A stretch of 41,892 bases of DNA from an uncultured Lachnospiraceae bacterium (GTDB taxonomy: Bacteria > Bacillota > Clostridia > Lachnospirales > Lachnospiraceae), in NCBI GenBank assembly GCA_934292725.1, contig CAKQXY010000035.1:1-41892 (forward strand), read 5' to 3'. Positions 32,895 to 41,239 of this stretch are shown here, one piece after another (positions within the stretch are counted from its first letter, which is position 1; every line of letters begins with the position of its first letter). The notes under the pieces are model-generated. The model was given only the letters and a program-made list of their open reading frames with translations. It was not told the DNA's origin and did not search any database. Made by a program: the position numbers and the translations under genes.

Positions 32895-33648
32895 GTGCTT
32901 TTTCAGCTTTTTTATTTTTTTTCATCAGTTGTTCCCGAAGCCAATTCTTCTCTTTTTGTGTAAGCTCAGCATTCTTAAGAAGATCTGGGCGTTTTTTTGC
33001 TGTCCGAAGAATAGACTGCTCGCGTCTCCACTTATCAATATTGCCATGATGACCTGATAGAAGTACAGGCGGCACTGACTCGCCCATGAAAACTTCTGGT
33101 CTTGTATATTGTGGATACTCCAGCAAATTTCCTTCAAATGACTCATCCTGCGCAGATGCTTCATTACTCAGCACACCTGGCACAAGACGTGAAATACAGT
33201 CAATCATCATCATCGCTGGAAGTTCACCGCCTGTAAGCACAAAATCGCCTGCTGAAACTTCATCTGTTACAATGAGATCAAGCACACGCTGGTCAATTCC
33301 CTCGTAATGACCACAAAGGAATATCAAATCTTCTTCTTTTGCATATTCTTCTGCCAGCTTTTGAGAAAATGGCTTTCCCTGAGGTGTCATGAACAGCACA
33401 CGTGGCTTTTTTCCAATGCGCTCTGTCAGATCCTTCCAGGCATCGTACACTGGCATAGGCTGCATTACCATTCCAGCGCCGCCGCCATATGGATAATCAT
33501 CGACACGGTTATGTTTGTTTGTGGAATAGTCACGTATATTTATAGCCTCCACAGAAATCAATCCCTTTTGGGATGCGCGTCCAAGAATGCTCTCGCCGCA
33601 GGCGTTTGTAATCATCTCCGGAAACAACGTCAGCACATAATAATGCAT
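32884..33648 (-). CDS. trmD: tRNA (guanine37-N1)-methyltransferase TrmD
   Basis: SPOUT-class enzyme that makes m1G37 in tRNAs with G36, preventing +1 frameshifts. The 254-residue protein has LTLFPEMI near the N terminus, YPYGGGAGMVMQPMPVYDAW, the trefoil-knot SAM-binding segments LIFLCGHYEGIDQRV and SAGDFVLTGGELPAMMMID, and the C-terminal ESVPPVLLSGHHGNIDKWR. Length is normal. Both tRNA-Leu genes in the window carry G36-G37. Last gene of the ylxM-ffh unit, following rimM by 31 bases; rplS, its usual next neighbour in Firmicutes, is absent. Confidence 0.97.
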   Translation of the reverse strand: MHYYVLTLFPEMITNACGESILGRASQKGLISVEAINIRDYSTNKHNRVDDYPYGGGAGMVMQPMPVYDAWKDLTERIGKKPRVLFMTPQGKPFSQKLAEEYAKEEDLIFLCGHYEGIDQRVLDLIVTDEVSAGDFVLTGGELPAMMMIDCISRLVPGVLSNEASAQDESFEGNLLEYPQYTRPEVFMGESVPPVLLSGHHGNIDKWRREQSILRTAKKRPDLLKNAELTQKEKNWLREQLMKKNKKAEKALDN

Positions 33649-33679
33649 GGAATTACCTCTTTCTTTTCATATTCACAGC

Positions 33680-34189
33680 TTAGTCAATTAGTCCAGCCAT
33701 AACATGAACTGTCATTATGCCTTTTTCCAAATCAACATCTAATATACAGGAAGGAATAGCAGGGAAAAGCACCTTTCTTCCATCTAAAAGCTCTATCTCA
33801 TAGACATCATTTGCACCCGTCTGAAACACATCAGTGCACTTACCAAGCTCTTCTCCATTTTCATCTATTACACTAAGTCCAATTAAATCAGTAATAAAAT
33901 TCTCATTTTCACCACACGGAGCTGCCTGGTCTCTTGTTATATAAAGCTCTGCCTGACGCAAAAGCTCTGCCTGATTTCGGTCTGCAATCTCCTCAATAGA
34001 AAGAATGACCATGTTTTTAAAATACTTTGCACCGCGCACATGAATCAGACGACTTTGTTTCTTTTCAACCAGACGCAGTGTCTTCCACTGTGCAAACATT
34101 TCCGGCTCATCAGTTGTCGGGAATACATTAACTTCTCCCTTAATTCCATGAGCGGAGGAAATCACACCCACACGCAATAAATCTTCCAT
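33680..34189 (-). CDS. rimM: Ribosome maturation factor RimM
   Basis: Assists 30S head assembly by binding S19. The 169-residue protein begins LLRVGVISSAHGIKGEVNVF (the RimM domain signature), continues with EEIADRNQAELLRQAELYIT, and ends with a PRC-barrel domain (DLIGLSVIDENGEELGKCTD, then LFPAIPSCILDVDLEKGIM). The frame is open to 34261, but AGGAG precedes the ATG at 34189 and the upstream codons overlap the khpA-side hairpin, so 34189 is used. Confidence 0.96.
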   Translation of the reverse strand: MEDLLRVGVISSAHGIKGEVNVFPTTDEPEMFAQWKTLRLVEKKQSRLIHVRGAKYFKNMVILSIEEIADRNQAELLRQAELYITRDQAAPCGENENFITDLIGLSVIDENGEELGKCTDVFQTGANDVYEIELLDGRKVLFPAIPSCILDVDLEKGIMTVHVMAGLID

Positions 34190-34232
34190 ATTTTCTCCTA
34201 TGACAGCATTACAGCTCATACATCTTAAAAAC

Positions 34233-34266
34233 AAAACGTGCACCCCATCTCTGAAGTACACGTTTT
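34233..34266 (-). terminator. Terminator-like hairpin between khpA and rimM
   Basis: AAAACGTG and CACGTTTT form a perfect 8-bp stem, followed on the minus strand by G and TTTTT. It lies four bases after the khpA stop, inside the operon, so it may lower expression of rimM and trmD relative to rpsP. Confidence 0.6.
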
Positions 34267-34269
34267 TGA

Positions 34270-34497
34270 TTACTCAATCTCTACACTAACCTGCTTGTTT
34301 TCTCTTGATGCCGCAGCCTTTACCACAGAACGGATTGCTTTTGCGATCCTGCCCTGCTTGCCGATAACTTTGCCCATATCACTAGGCGCTACCTTCAGCT
34401 CAAGCACAAGTCCCTTCTCGGTTTCCTTTTCAGTAACCACAACTTCATCCGGGTTGTCAACAAGTGACTTAGCGATAACTTCTAATAGTCCCTTCAT
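34270..34497 (-). CDS. khpA: KH-domain RNA-binding protein KhpA
   Basis: A 75-residue single KH-domain protein (YlqC) with the RNA-binding GKQG loop in MGKVIGKQGRIAKAIRSVVK. In streptococci and clostridia KhpA pairs with KhpB (Jag) in RNA binding and cell-division control. The position between rpsP and rimM is conserved in Firmicutes. AGAGAG precedes the ATG. Confidence 0.95.
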   Translation of the reverse strand: MKGLLEVIAKSLVDNPDEVVVTEKETEKGLVLELKVAPSDMGKVIGKQGRIAKAIRSVVKAAASRENKQVSVEIE

Positions 34498-34555
34498 ACA
34501 TCTCTCTCATTCTGCTGCACCCGCAACATTTGATAAAAGGATTCGGCACTCTTAA

Positions 34556-34798
34556 TTATTTCTCAATACCAGCAACCTTTAATAACTTTGCAACTGTATC
34601 TGTCGGCTGAGCACCGTTTGCAAGCCACTGCTTAGCAGCCTCTTCGTCAAACTTGATTACGCTTGGTTCCTTAGTTGGATCATAGTAACCGATCTCTGCG
34701 ATGAATCTTCCGTCTCTTGGAGATCTCTGATCTGCAACTACTACTCTGTAGAAAGGAGCCTTCTTCTGTCCCATTCTCTTTAATCTAATCTTTACCAT
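34556..34798 (-). CDS. rpsP: 30S ribosomal protein S16 (bS16)
   Basis: An 80-residue ribosomal protein with the family N terminus MVKIRLKRMGQKKAPFYRVV, then VADQRSPRDGRFIAEIGYYD and a short C-terminal helix. Normal length and position, following ffh by 37 bases in the same unit. Confidence 0.98.
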   Translation of the reverse strand: MVKIRLKRMGQKKAPFYRVVVADQRSPRDGRFIAEIGYYDPTKEPSVIKFDEEAAKQWLANGAQPTDTVAKLLKVAGIEK

Positions 34799-34835
34799 TG
34801 TAAAATTCCTCCAATTATTTAAAATTAATTATTTA

Positions 34836-36188
34836 TTAAAAAGGCAGTTTAAATCTTCCTTTTTTTGCCTGCTTGCCCATCATGCCGGGCATCTGCTTCA
34901 TGAGCTTGCGGCTCTGGTCAAACTGCTTTAACAGTCTGTTGACCTCTACAACATCGACTCCTGCACCTTTTGCAATGCGGTTTTTTCTGGATGCGTTGAT
35001 GATATCTGGATTGCTTCGCTCCTTCATGGTCATGGAACGAATGATTGCCTGGATTTTTTCCATCTGCTTCTCACTCTCATCCATATCCGGCATATTTTTG
35101 GCATTTAAATTCATGCCCATGCCCGGAAGCATCTCCATGATCTTGCTAAGACCACCCATGTTTTTCATCTGTTCCATCTGATCCAGATAGTCGTTTAAAT
35201 CAAAGGATGCTTTGCGAAGCTTCTGCTCCATCTCCTTTGCTTTCTCAGCATCGACCTGCGCCTCAACCTTTTCAATAAGGCTCATGACATCTCCCATGCC
35301 AAGGATACGTGATGCCATACGATCTGGATAAAACTGTTCCAGATCGGAGAGCTTTTCGCCCATACCAATATAAAGAATCGGCTTTCCTGTCACCTGACGA
35401 ATTGAAAGCGCTGCACCACCTCTGGTGTCGCCATCAAGCTTTGTCAGGATTACTCCGTCTACGCCGATACGGTCATTGAAGGTAGTTGCCACGTTAACTG
35501 CTTCCTGTCCAGTCATCGCATCTACGACGAGCAACGTCTGCGTAACGCCAGCTGCCTCTTTCACATCTACAAGCTCCTGCATCATGGATTCATCAATCTG
35601 CAGACGGCCTGCGGTATCAAGGATGACCACGTTTTGTCCGTTATTCTTTGCATGCTCGATTGCTGCCTTTGCAATGTCAACCGGACTGTGATTTGTTCCC
35701 ATTGAGAACACCTCAACACCCTGTTTTTCACCGTTAACTTCCAACTGCTTGATTGCCGCCGGACGATAAATATCACAAGCAACCAAAAGCGGCTGTCTGC
35801 CTTTCATCTTCAGCTTTCCTGCAATCTTTGCTGCGGTAGTTGTCTTACCAGCACCCTGAAGACCAATCATCATGATGACCGTCACCTGATTTCCAGGCAG
35901 CAGTGCAATCTCTGTTGTCTCAGATCCCATCAGGGAAACAAGCTCTTCGTTTACAATCTTTATTACCATCTGTCCAGGATTTAAACCATTCATAACATCC
36001 TGACCGATTGCGCGTTCTTGGACTGACTTTACGAAGTTTTTTACTACCTTGAAGTTAACGTCCGCCTCGAGGAGCGCGATCTTTACTTCCTTCAAAGCAG
36101 CCTTTACATCCGCTTCTGTCAGACGACCCTTGCCGCGCAGATTTTTAAATACGTTCTGAAGCTTTTCAGATAAGCTCTCAAATGCCAC
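34836..36188 (-). CDS. ffh: Signal recognition particle protein Ffh
   Basis: GTPase that binds signal peptides and 4.5S RNA and delivers nascent membrane proteins to FtsY. The 450-residue protein has the N domain (LKEVKIALLEADVNFKVVKN), the G domain with GLQGAGKTTTAAKIAGKL, DTAGRLQIDESMMQEL, TKLDGDTRGGAALS and PILYIGMGEKLSDLE, then a methionine-rich M domain with MLPGMG and SRKNRIAKGAGVDVVEVNRL. Length is normal. It follows ylxM by 33 bases, as in most Firmicutes. Confidence 0.98.
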   Translation of the reverse strand: MAFESLSEKLQNVFKNLRGKGRLTEADVKAALKEVKIALLEADVNFKVVKNFVKSVQERAIGQDVMNGLNPGQMVIKIVNEELVSLMGSETTEIALLPGNQVTVIMMIGLQGAGKTTTAAKIAGKLKMKGRQPLLVACDIYRPAAIKQLEVNGEKQGVEVFSMGTNHSPVDIAKAAIEHAKNNGQNVVILDTAGRLQIDESMMQELVDVKEAAGVTQTLLVVDAMTGQEAVNVATTFNDRIGVDGVILTKLDGDTRGGAALSIRQVTGKPILYIGMGEKLSDLEQFYPDRMASRILGMGDVMSLIEKVEAQVDAEKAKEMEQKLRKASFDLNDYLDQMEQMKNMGGLSKIMEMLPGMGMNLNAKNMPDMDESEKQMEKIQAIIRSMTMKERSNPDIINASRKNRIAKGAGVDVVEVNRLLKQFDQSRKLMKQMPGMMGKQAKKGRFKLPF

Positions 36189-36221
36189 TTTTGCAGCTCC
36201 TTTCTGCCTTTAACTTTACAG

Positions 36222-36566
36222 TTACAGCTCTTCGAGTATTGTCTGGCAAAGCCTGTCAATCTGTCCAAACAGCTTATCGTCTCTGCTCTTCTCATATGCT
36301 TTTGTAAGTTCTCTTAATTCGCTTACAGAAGATTTGAGTGTCACAAAGCGCTCTACCAGATGCAGTTTGTTTTCATAACCTTCCAGCAGCTTATCACAGC
36401 GCCTTACCAGATCATGAACTCCCTGCCTGCTGATGCCGTGGATCTCTGCCACTTCACTCAGCGACAGATCCTGAAAAATAATGCTTTCGTAAATTTCCTG
36501 CTGATGCGGCGTAAGCAGCTCACCATAGAAATCATACAGCATATTGCGTTCTACAATCTTTTCCAT
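36222..36566 (-). CDS. ylxM: YlxM family DNA-binding protein
   Basis: A 114-residue helical protein with a sigma-70 region 4-like helix-turn-helix: EIYESIIFQDLSLSEVAEIH and GISRQGVHDLVRRCDKLL. The family is almost always encoded before ffh and is thought to influence the SRP pathway. The start is ATG at 36566 with AAGGTGAT about 5 bases upstream; a TTG one codon earlier is less likely. First gene of the ylxM-ffh-rpsP-khpA-rimM-trmD unit. Confidence 0.94.
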   Translation of the reverse strand: MEKIVERNMLYDFYGELLTPHQQEIYESIIFQDLSLSEVAEIHGISRQGVHDLVRRCDKLLEGYENKLHLVERFVTLKSSVSELRELTKAYEKSRDDKLFGQIDRLCQTILEEL

Positions 36567-36583
36567 CAAACATCACCTTCGCT

Positions 36584-36612
36584 ACTATACACGAAAAAAG
36601 AAGAGCTGTCAA
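36584..36612 (-). promoter_or_regulatory. Promoter of the ylxM-ffh operon
   Basis: On the minus strand TTGACA (36607-36612), 17-base spacer, TATAGT (36584-36589), starting about 10 bases before the ylxM ribosome binding site. Confidence 0.8.
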
Positions 36613-36668
36613 GTGTTTTTTCTTGACAGCTTCTACTTTTTCTATGTTTTTGCTTTTCACAGGGCTAG

Positions 36669-36743
36669 GTTACGAAAGCCCTTCGGTGTAATGGTTTCGT
36701 CGACGGGCCAAATTCCGCAGGTTCCTTTTATGTTCTTTTTTAT
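36669..36743. repeat. Dispersed extragenic repeat, family 2, copy A
   Basis: About 75 bases matching 41069-41143 with roughly nine mismatches; both contain TTACGAAAGCCCTTCGGTG, then AATGGTTTCGTCG and GCAGGTTCCTT. CGAAAGCC and GGTTTCG give an imperfect hairpin. It sits beside a family 1 copy in the 319-base gene-free stretch between ylxM and araA. Confidence 0.7.
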
Positions 36744-36765
36744 CATACATTACTTTGAAAGACCT

Positions 36766-36806
36766 GCTTCAAGTGTCCGTCTCGTGAAATCCATTCACCT
36801 TCGGGC
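36766..36806. repeat. Dispersed extragenic repeat, family 1, copy B
   Basis: Matches 9646-9687 across about 41 bases (GCTTCAAGTGTCCG, then CTCGTGAAATCCATTCACCTT). Its reverse complement, GCCCGAAGGTGAATGG, resembles the GCCCTTCGGTGTAATGG core of family 2, so the two repeats here may be inverted relatives forming one composite element of about 200 bases. The remaining bases of the stretch (36807-36885) hold only a second CACAGG..AAGTTACGA segment resembling 36659-36675. Confidence 0.65.
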
Positions 36807-36885
36807 TTGGCCGCAAATATTGGATTATCCACAAACTATTTCTTATTCACAGGCCAAGTTACGACCCATGAACCCTTAATCCTAT

Positions 36886-38385
36886 TTACTTTCTATATAC
36901 AAGATTTCCCAGCATTAGATCCTTCTTCAGATTGCGGATGGTTGTCTCGTTGTCGATGTAGACAGGCTCGATTCCCATTGCTTCTGCCCAGTCGCCCATC
37001 TGCTCTGCTGTGAGGTCGTAGGTGAATGCTGTATGATGAGCACCGCCTGCTAAAATCCATGCCTCTGCTCCTGTAATAAGGTCTGGCTGTGGTGTCCAGA
37101 AGTTTGTTGCTACTGGAAGCTTTGGCATCGGCTTTTCTACCTTCTTGCAGTCAACTGTGTTGATTAACAAGCGGAAGCGATCTCCTAAGTCTACTAAGGA
37201 AGTTGCAATACCTGTTCCTTCCTTAGAAGTAAATACAAGACGCGCCGGATCTTCTCTGTCACCCATGGACAGCGGCTGGCACTTGATGCTGATCGGACCG
37301 TCTGCGATAGATGGGCAGATCTCAAGCATATGAGCCTCTAAGATGCCTTCCTTGCCTGGAACAAGATTGTATGTGTAATCCTCAAGCATGGAGGTTCCCT
37401 TTGCATCCTTCATTCCAGAAGTCATGATCTTCATCAGGCGTACCATTGCGGCAACCTTCCAGTCACCCTCTGCACCAAAGCCATATCCTTTTTCCATAAG
37501 TCTTTGAATTGCCAGACCTGGCAGCTGCTTTAAAGCACCAAGATCGCCAAAGTGAGTTACAATTGCCTGATAGTTCTTTTCCTCAAGGAAGCGCTCAAAA
37601 CCAAGCTCAATCTGTGCCTGAACTGCTACATGCTTTCTAAATTCTGCCGGATCTCTTCCCTCCAGAAGAATATTGTACTTGCTATAATATTCATCCACCA
37701 GTGCATTTGTGTCTGATTCTGATACAGCAGCTACAGATTCTGCAATCTCGTTTACTGGGTAAGCATCAATCTCCCAGCCAAACTTTAACTGAGCCTCTAC
37801 CTTATCACCCTCTGTTACTGCAACATTTCTCATGTTATCAGCTACACGCATAACACGGATATGACTGCTCTCTACAACACCAATTGCTGTGCGCATCCAG
37901 CTGCCGATCTTCTTTTGAAGCTTCTCATCAGACCAGTGACCAACTACAACCTTGCGCTCAATGCCCATACGTGTTACCATATGGCCAAACTCTCTGTCAC
38001 CATGTGCGGACTGGTTCTCATTCATGAAATCCATATCGATTGTGTCATATGGAATTTCCATGTTGAACTGAGTATGAAGATGAAGCAATGGCTTTCTGTA
38101 CTCCTGAAGACCAAGAATCCAAGACTTTGCCGGAGAGAATGTGTGCATCCAAACGATCACACCTGCACACTCATCATCGATATTTGCCTCGTTAAAGGTA
38201 CGACGAATCAGCTCGTTTGTAATCAGTGTTGGCTTCCAAACAACCTCGAATGGAAGATTTCCAGACTCATTTAACTTCTCTACAATAATCTTGGAATGCT
38301 CTGCTACCTTCTGTAAGCACTCGTCACCATACAGATCCTGAGATCCGGTGCAAAACCAAAACTTATAATTTTTTCCTGTTTTCAT
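36886..38385 (-). CDS. araA: L-arabinose isomerase AraA
   Basis: Converts L-arabinose to L-ribulose. The 499-residue protein shows the metal-binding residues at YGFGAEGDWKVAAMVRL (Glu), TSMLEDYTYNL (Glu), ILEAHMLEICPSI (His) and GGAHHTAFTYDL (His). The N-terminal WFCTGSQDLYGDECL is the family start. Length is normal. It is the third gene of the GH51-GH43-araA unit. araB and araD are not in the window, so downstream steps must be encoded elsewhere. AAAGGA lies about 12 bases before the ATG. Confidence 0.97.
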   Translation of the reverse strand: MKTGKNYKFWFCTGSQDLYGDECLQKVAEHSKIIVEKLNESGNLPFEVVWKPTLITNELIRRTFNEANIDDECAGVIVWMHTFSPAKSWILGLQEYRKPLLHLHTQFNMEIPYDTIDMDFMNENQSAHGDREFGHMVTRMGIERKVVVGHWSDEKLQKKIGSWMRTAIGVVESSHIRVMRVADNMRNVAVTEGDKVEAQLKFGWEIDAYPVNEIAESVAAVSESDTNALVDEYYSKYNILLEGRDPAEFRKHVAVQAQIELGFERFLEEKNYQAIVTHFGDLGALKQLPGLAIQRLMEKGYGFGAEGDWKVAAMVRLMKIMTSGMKDAKGTSMLEDYTYNLVPGKEGILEAHMLEICPSIADGPISIKCQPLSMGDREDPARLVFTSKEGTGIATSLVDLGDRFRLLINTVDCKKVEKPMPKLPVATNFWTPQPDLITGAEAWILAGGAHHTAFTYDLTAEQMGDWAEAMGIEPVYIDNETTIRNLKKDLMLGNLVYRK

Positions 38386-38436
38386 TTAAAAACCAGTCCT
38401 TTCTAGTAACGTATTCTGTCTTTTTACTAATTTTAA

Positions 38437-39420
38437 TTAATGCTTCTGATAATCAAAGATTGGACGTCCATTTTCGTCGTACTGCACCTTTAACAGATGA
38501 GCATGACGATTTGGATCATACAGCGGATCCTTTGTCTTGATGCCATCATATGTTCTTGCATGGTAGACCATGATATCATTGCCATCTTCATCAGTTGTAA
38601 AGCTGTTGTGTCCTGGTCCATACAGACCTTTCTCTTGATCTGTTTTAAGTACTGGCATACGCTCCTTTGTCCAGGAAGCCGGATCAAGCAGATCTGCATT
38701 TTCATCAGCGCTTAAAAGGCCAACACAATAACAGGAGCCTGTTCCGCTGGCAGAAAATGTAAGCCAGATCTTTCCATCATGCTTTAACACTGCCGGTCCC
38801 TCATTTACCCAAAACAAAATGCGCTCCCAATCATAATCTGGCGTTGTAATCATCTCCATTACAGTTGCTAACTTATTTGGCGCTGCCATTTTTGCAATAT
38901 AAAGATTGGAAATGTTAGATGCCTTCTGTGCCCAAACATAATAATAATCACCCTTGTGCTCAAAGATTGTTGCATCCAGTGAAAAATCTGTAAAGGAAAA
39001 TGGATCATCATCACAGCCCTTCATAGGACCAAGCTCGCTCCACTCGCCTGTCATCGGATCGCCATCGCACTCAAGTACATATGGACGAATCTTCCACACA
39101 TCCTCTGCCTCACCTGCTGCAAAATAGATATACCATTTTCCATAGACAAAATGAAGCTCTGGCGCCCAGATATGGCAGCTCATAAGACCATGCTCATGCT
39201 TTACCCAAATCTGACGCTCCTTTGCATCCTTTAATCCATTTAAAGTCTTGCTGCTTCGAAGCAAAATACGGTCATAAGCCGGGTAGGATGCAGTAAAATA
39301 ATAGGTGCCATCGGCAGCCTTACACACAAATGGATCAGCACGCTGCTCAATGAAAGGCTCATTGTACTCGGTGATCGGTCCATTTTTTTCAAGCGACTGC
39401 CAGCTTGTTTTCTCATCCAT
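38437..39420 (-). CDS. Glycoside hydrolase family 43 (arabinosidase/arabinanase type)
   Basis: A 327-residue single-domain five-bladed beta-propeller enzyme. The three family carboxylates are visible: the general base aspartate in EQRADPFVCKAADGTYYFTA, the pKa-tuning aspartate in FSLDATIFEHKGDYYYVW and the general acid glutamate in FWVNEGPAVLKHDGKIWLTF. No signal peptide or carbohydrate-binding module is seen, so it likely acts in the cytoplasm on imported arabino-oligosaccharides. Its place between a GH51 enzyme and araA supports arabinofuranoside specificity. The start is at MDEKTSW (39420), with GGGGT upstream; the longer frame runs into the GH51 gene. Confidence 0.9.
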   Translation of the reverse strand: MDEKTSWQSLEKNGPITEYNEPFIEQRADPFVCKAADGTYYFTASYPAYDRILLRSSKTLNGLKDAKERQIWVKHEHGLMSCHIWAPELHFVYGKWYIYFAAGEAEDVWKIRPYVLECDGDPMTGEWSELGPMKGCDDDPFSFTDFSLDATIFEHKGDYYYVWAQKASNISNLYIAKMAAPNKLATVMEMITTPDYDWERILFWVNEGPAVLKHDGKIWLTFSASGTGSCYCVGLLSADENADLLDPASWTKERMPVLKTDQEKGLYGPGHNSFTTDEDGNDIMVYHARTYDGIKTKDPLYDPNRHAHLLKVQYDENGRPIFDYQKH

Positions 39421-39440
39421 TGCTGATACCCCACTTTGAC

Positions 39441-40946
39441 TTATTCTACAGTTACAGTAAGATGAAGAACACTGCACTTTGGAAGTGTAAGCTTAAGTCC
39501 ATCATCTGTCAGCTTAACATCATCAAATGATGTGCACTTTACCTGCTCTGGATTGTCAAAGGTGTTATGTTCATGCATCTCACCAGTTAAGATCATACCC
39601 TCAACTGCTGCTGCCTTGCCACTGTCTAAGATTACATCAATTGGGTAATCCTCGCTTACAGACTCATTTGTCAGTGTGATGTGCATCTTTCCATCCTTGC
39701 CCATGGATACAGACTCTGTCATGTTAGGTGCCTGATGACCCTCTGGTCCAACCATTGCTGTCTCAAGTGTACTGTCAAGAAGCTCAGCATCCTGATGAGC
39801 CTGATACAGATAAAATACAAACCAGGTTGGTGTCTTAATCATACGCTCACCATCTGTGAGAATTACAGACTGAAGTACATTAACCATCTGTGCAATATTT
39901 GCCATCTTAACGCGGTCACAATGCTTATTGAAAATGTTTAAGTTAATTCCTGCAACAAGTGCATCACGCATTGTATTCTGCTGATATAAGAAGCCTGGGT
40001 TTGTGCCTGGCTCTACATCAAACCAGCAGCCCCACTCATCAACGATCATGCCGACTTTCTTTTCCGGATCATACTTATCCATGATTGCACCGTGACGTGT
40101 CACAAGCTCCTCCATGTAATATGTACGCTTCATTGTTTCATACCATTCAGTCTCTGTGAAGTCTGTTGCACTTCCCTTATTCTCCCATCCGCCTGGATGT
40201 GTATAATAATGAAGAGACAAACCATCCATTGCACCGTGAGCTGCCTTTGGCATGCGGCGATTTGTTGTCTCTAATACCTTCTCTGTCCACTCGTAATCAT
40301 CAACATTTGAACCACAGGCAATCTTTGCAATTGGTGCTGCATTATTGTAATTTCTCACATATGTCTGGTAACGGCGATACATCATACCATACTGCTCTGG
40401 CAGCATATTTCCGCCGCATCCCCAGTTCTCGTTTCCGACACCAAAATAGTCAACCTTCCATGGCTTTTCATGACCATTCTTCGCACGAAGATCTGCCATT
40501 GGTGATACACCGTCAAATGTCATATATTCAACCCATTCAGACATCTCCTGAACAGTACCGCTTCCTACATTTCCGTTGATGTAGGTCTTGCATCCAAGCT
40601 GACGGCACAGTTCCATAAACTCGTGTGTACCAAAGCTGTTGTCCTCAACAACACCGCCCCAGTGGGTATTAATCATTTTCTTTCTATTTTCCTTCGGGCC
40701 AATACCATCCTTCCAATGATATTCGTCTGCAAAGCAGCCGCCCGGCCAACGAAGTACCGGAATATGAATCTCCTTAAGTGCCTCAACTACGTCATTTCTC
40801 ATTCCGTTTGTGTTCGGAATCGGAGAATTTTCTCCTACGTAAAGACCCTCATAAATGCAGCGTCCAAGATGCTCAGAAAAATGTCCCTGAATTTCAGGAT
40901 TGATATGTCCCTTAACAACGTCCGGACGGATATGTAATTTTGCCAT
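39441..40946 (-). CDS. abfA: Intracellular alpha-L-arabinofuranosidase, GH51
   Basis: Retaining exo-enzyme that removes alpha-1,2-, 1,3- or 1,5-linked arabinofuranose from arabinan or arabinoxylan fragments. The 501-residue protein has the acid/base glutamate in YFGVGNENWGCGG and the nucleophile glutamate in GMIVDEWGCWFD. The N-terminal segment HFSEHLGRCIYEGLYVG is typical, as is the C-terminal beta-sandwich. No signal peptide. AGGGAGG lies 6 bases before the ATG. First gene of the arabinan operon, with a promoter and operator-like palindrome upstream. Confidence 0.95.
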   Translation of the reverse strand: MAKLHIRPDVVKGHINPEIQGHFSEHLGRCIYEGLYVGENSPIPNTNGMRNDVVEALKEIHIPVLRWPGGCFADEYHWKDGIGPKENRKKMINTHWGGVVEDNSFGTHEFMELCRQLGCKTYINGNVGSGTVQEMSEWVEYMTFDGVSPMADLRAKNGHEKPWKVDYFGVGNENWGCGGNMLPEQYGMMYRRYQTYVRNYNNAAPIAKIACGSNVDDYEWTEKVLETTNRRMPKAAHGAMDGLSLHYYTHPGGWENKGSATDFTETEWYETMKRTYYMEELVTRHGAIMDKYDPEKKVGMIVDEWGCWFDVEPGTNPGFLYQQNTMRDALVAGINLNIFNKHCDRVKMANIAQMVNVLQSVILTDGERMIKTPTWFVFYLYQAHQDAELLDSTLETAMVGPEGHQAPNMTESVSMGKDGKMHITLTNESVSEDYPIDVILDSGKAAAVEGMILTGEMHEHNTFDNPEQVKCTSFDDVKLTDDGLKLTLPKCSVLHLTVTVE

Positions 40947-40981
40947 AACAAGCCTCCCTTGTATTTCTATTTGTTATCTCA

Positions 40982-41016
40982 ATTTTACAACTTGTACCCT
41001 CGTATTGACAAGTTGT
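40982..41016 (-). promoter_or_regulatory. Promoter and operator-like palindrome of the arabinan operon
   Basis: On the minus strand TTGTCA (41006-41011), 18-base spacer, TAAAAT (40982-40987). A perfect 9-bp inverted repeat, ACAACTTGT (40987-40995) and ACAAGTTGT (41008-41016), with centres 21 bases (two helix turns) apart, overlaps the -35 box and touches the -10 box. This placement fits a dimeric repressor of the AraR/LacI/GntR kind; no regulator gene is adjacent. Confidence 0.65.
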
Positions 41017-41068
41017 TTCTTAAAAAATGCAAGTTTTTCACCGTAATCTGATACTGTTCACGAACTAT

Positions 41069-41143
41069 GTTACGAAAGCCCTTCGGTGCAATGGTTTCGT
41101 CGCCGGACCAAACTCAGCAGGTTCCTTCTATATTCTTTCTTAT
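41069..41143. repeat. Dispersed extragenic repeat, family 2, copy B
   Basis: Second copy of the 36669-36743 repeat, in the same orientation, ending in GGTTCCTTCTATATTCTTTC. It lies in the 496-base stretch between abfA and the antitoxin gene and overlaps the end of a small open frame at 41114-41239. Confidence 0.7.
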
Positions 41144-41239
41144 TTCTTTTGCAAGCTCAATTACATTTGCTTCTGGTTCCTCTGCAGCCTCTAATGCAGC
41201 ATTATCTGCATAATTTACATTCCGATTTGGAAGCGTAAT
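41114..41239 (-). pseudogene. Possible remnant of a coding region (C-terminal 41 residues)
   Basis: On the minus strand a 41-codon frame reads NVNYADNAALEAAEEPEANV followed by IELAKEIRKNIEGTC and a stop. It is rich in charged residues and alanine, unlike random AT-rich spacer, and has no start codon or ribosome binding site; an in-frame stop lies directly upstream. It might be the tail of a lost gene, with its end formed by the family 2 repeat. Weak call; I do not recognise the family. Confidence 0.25.
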
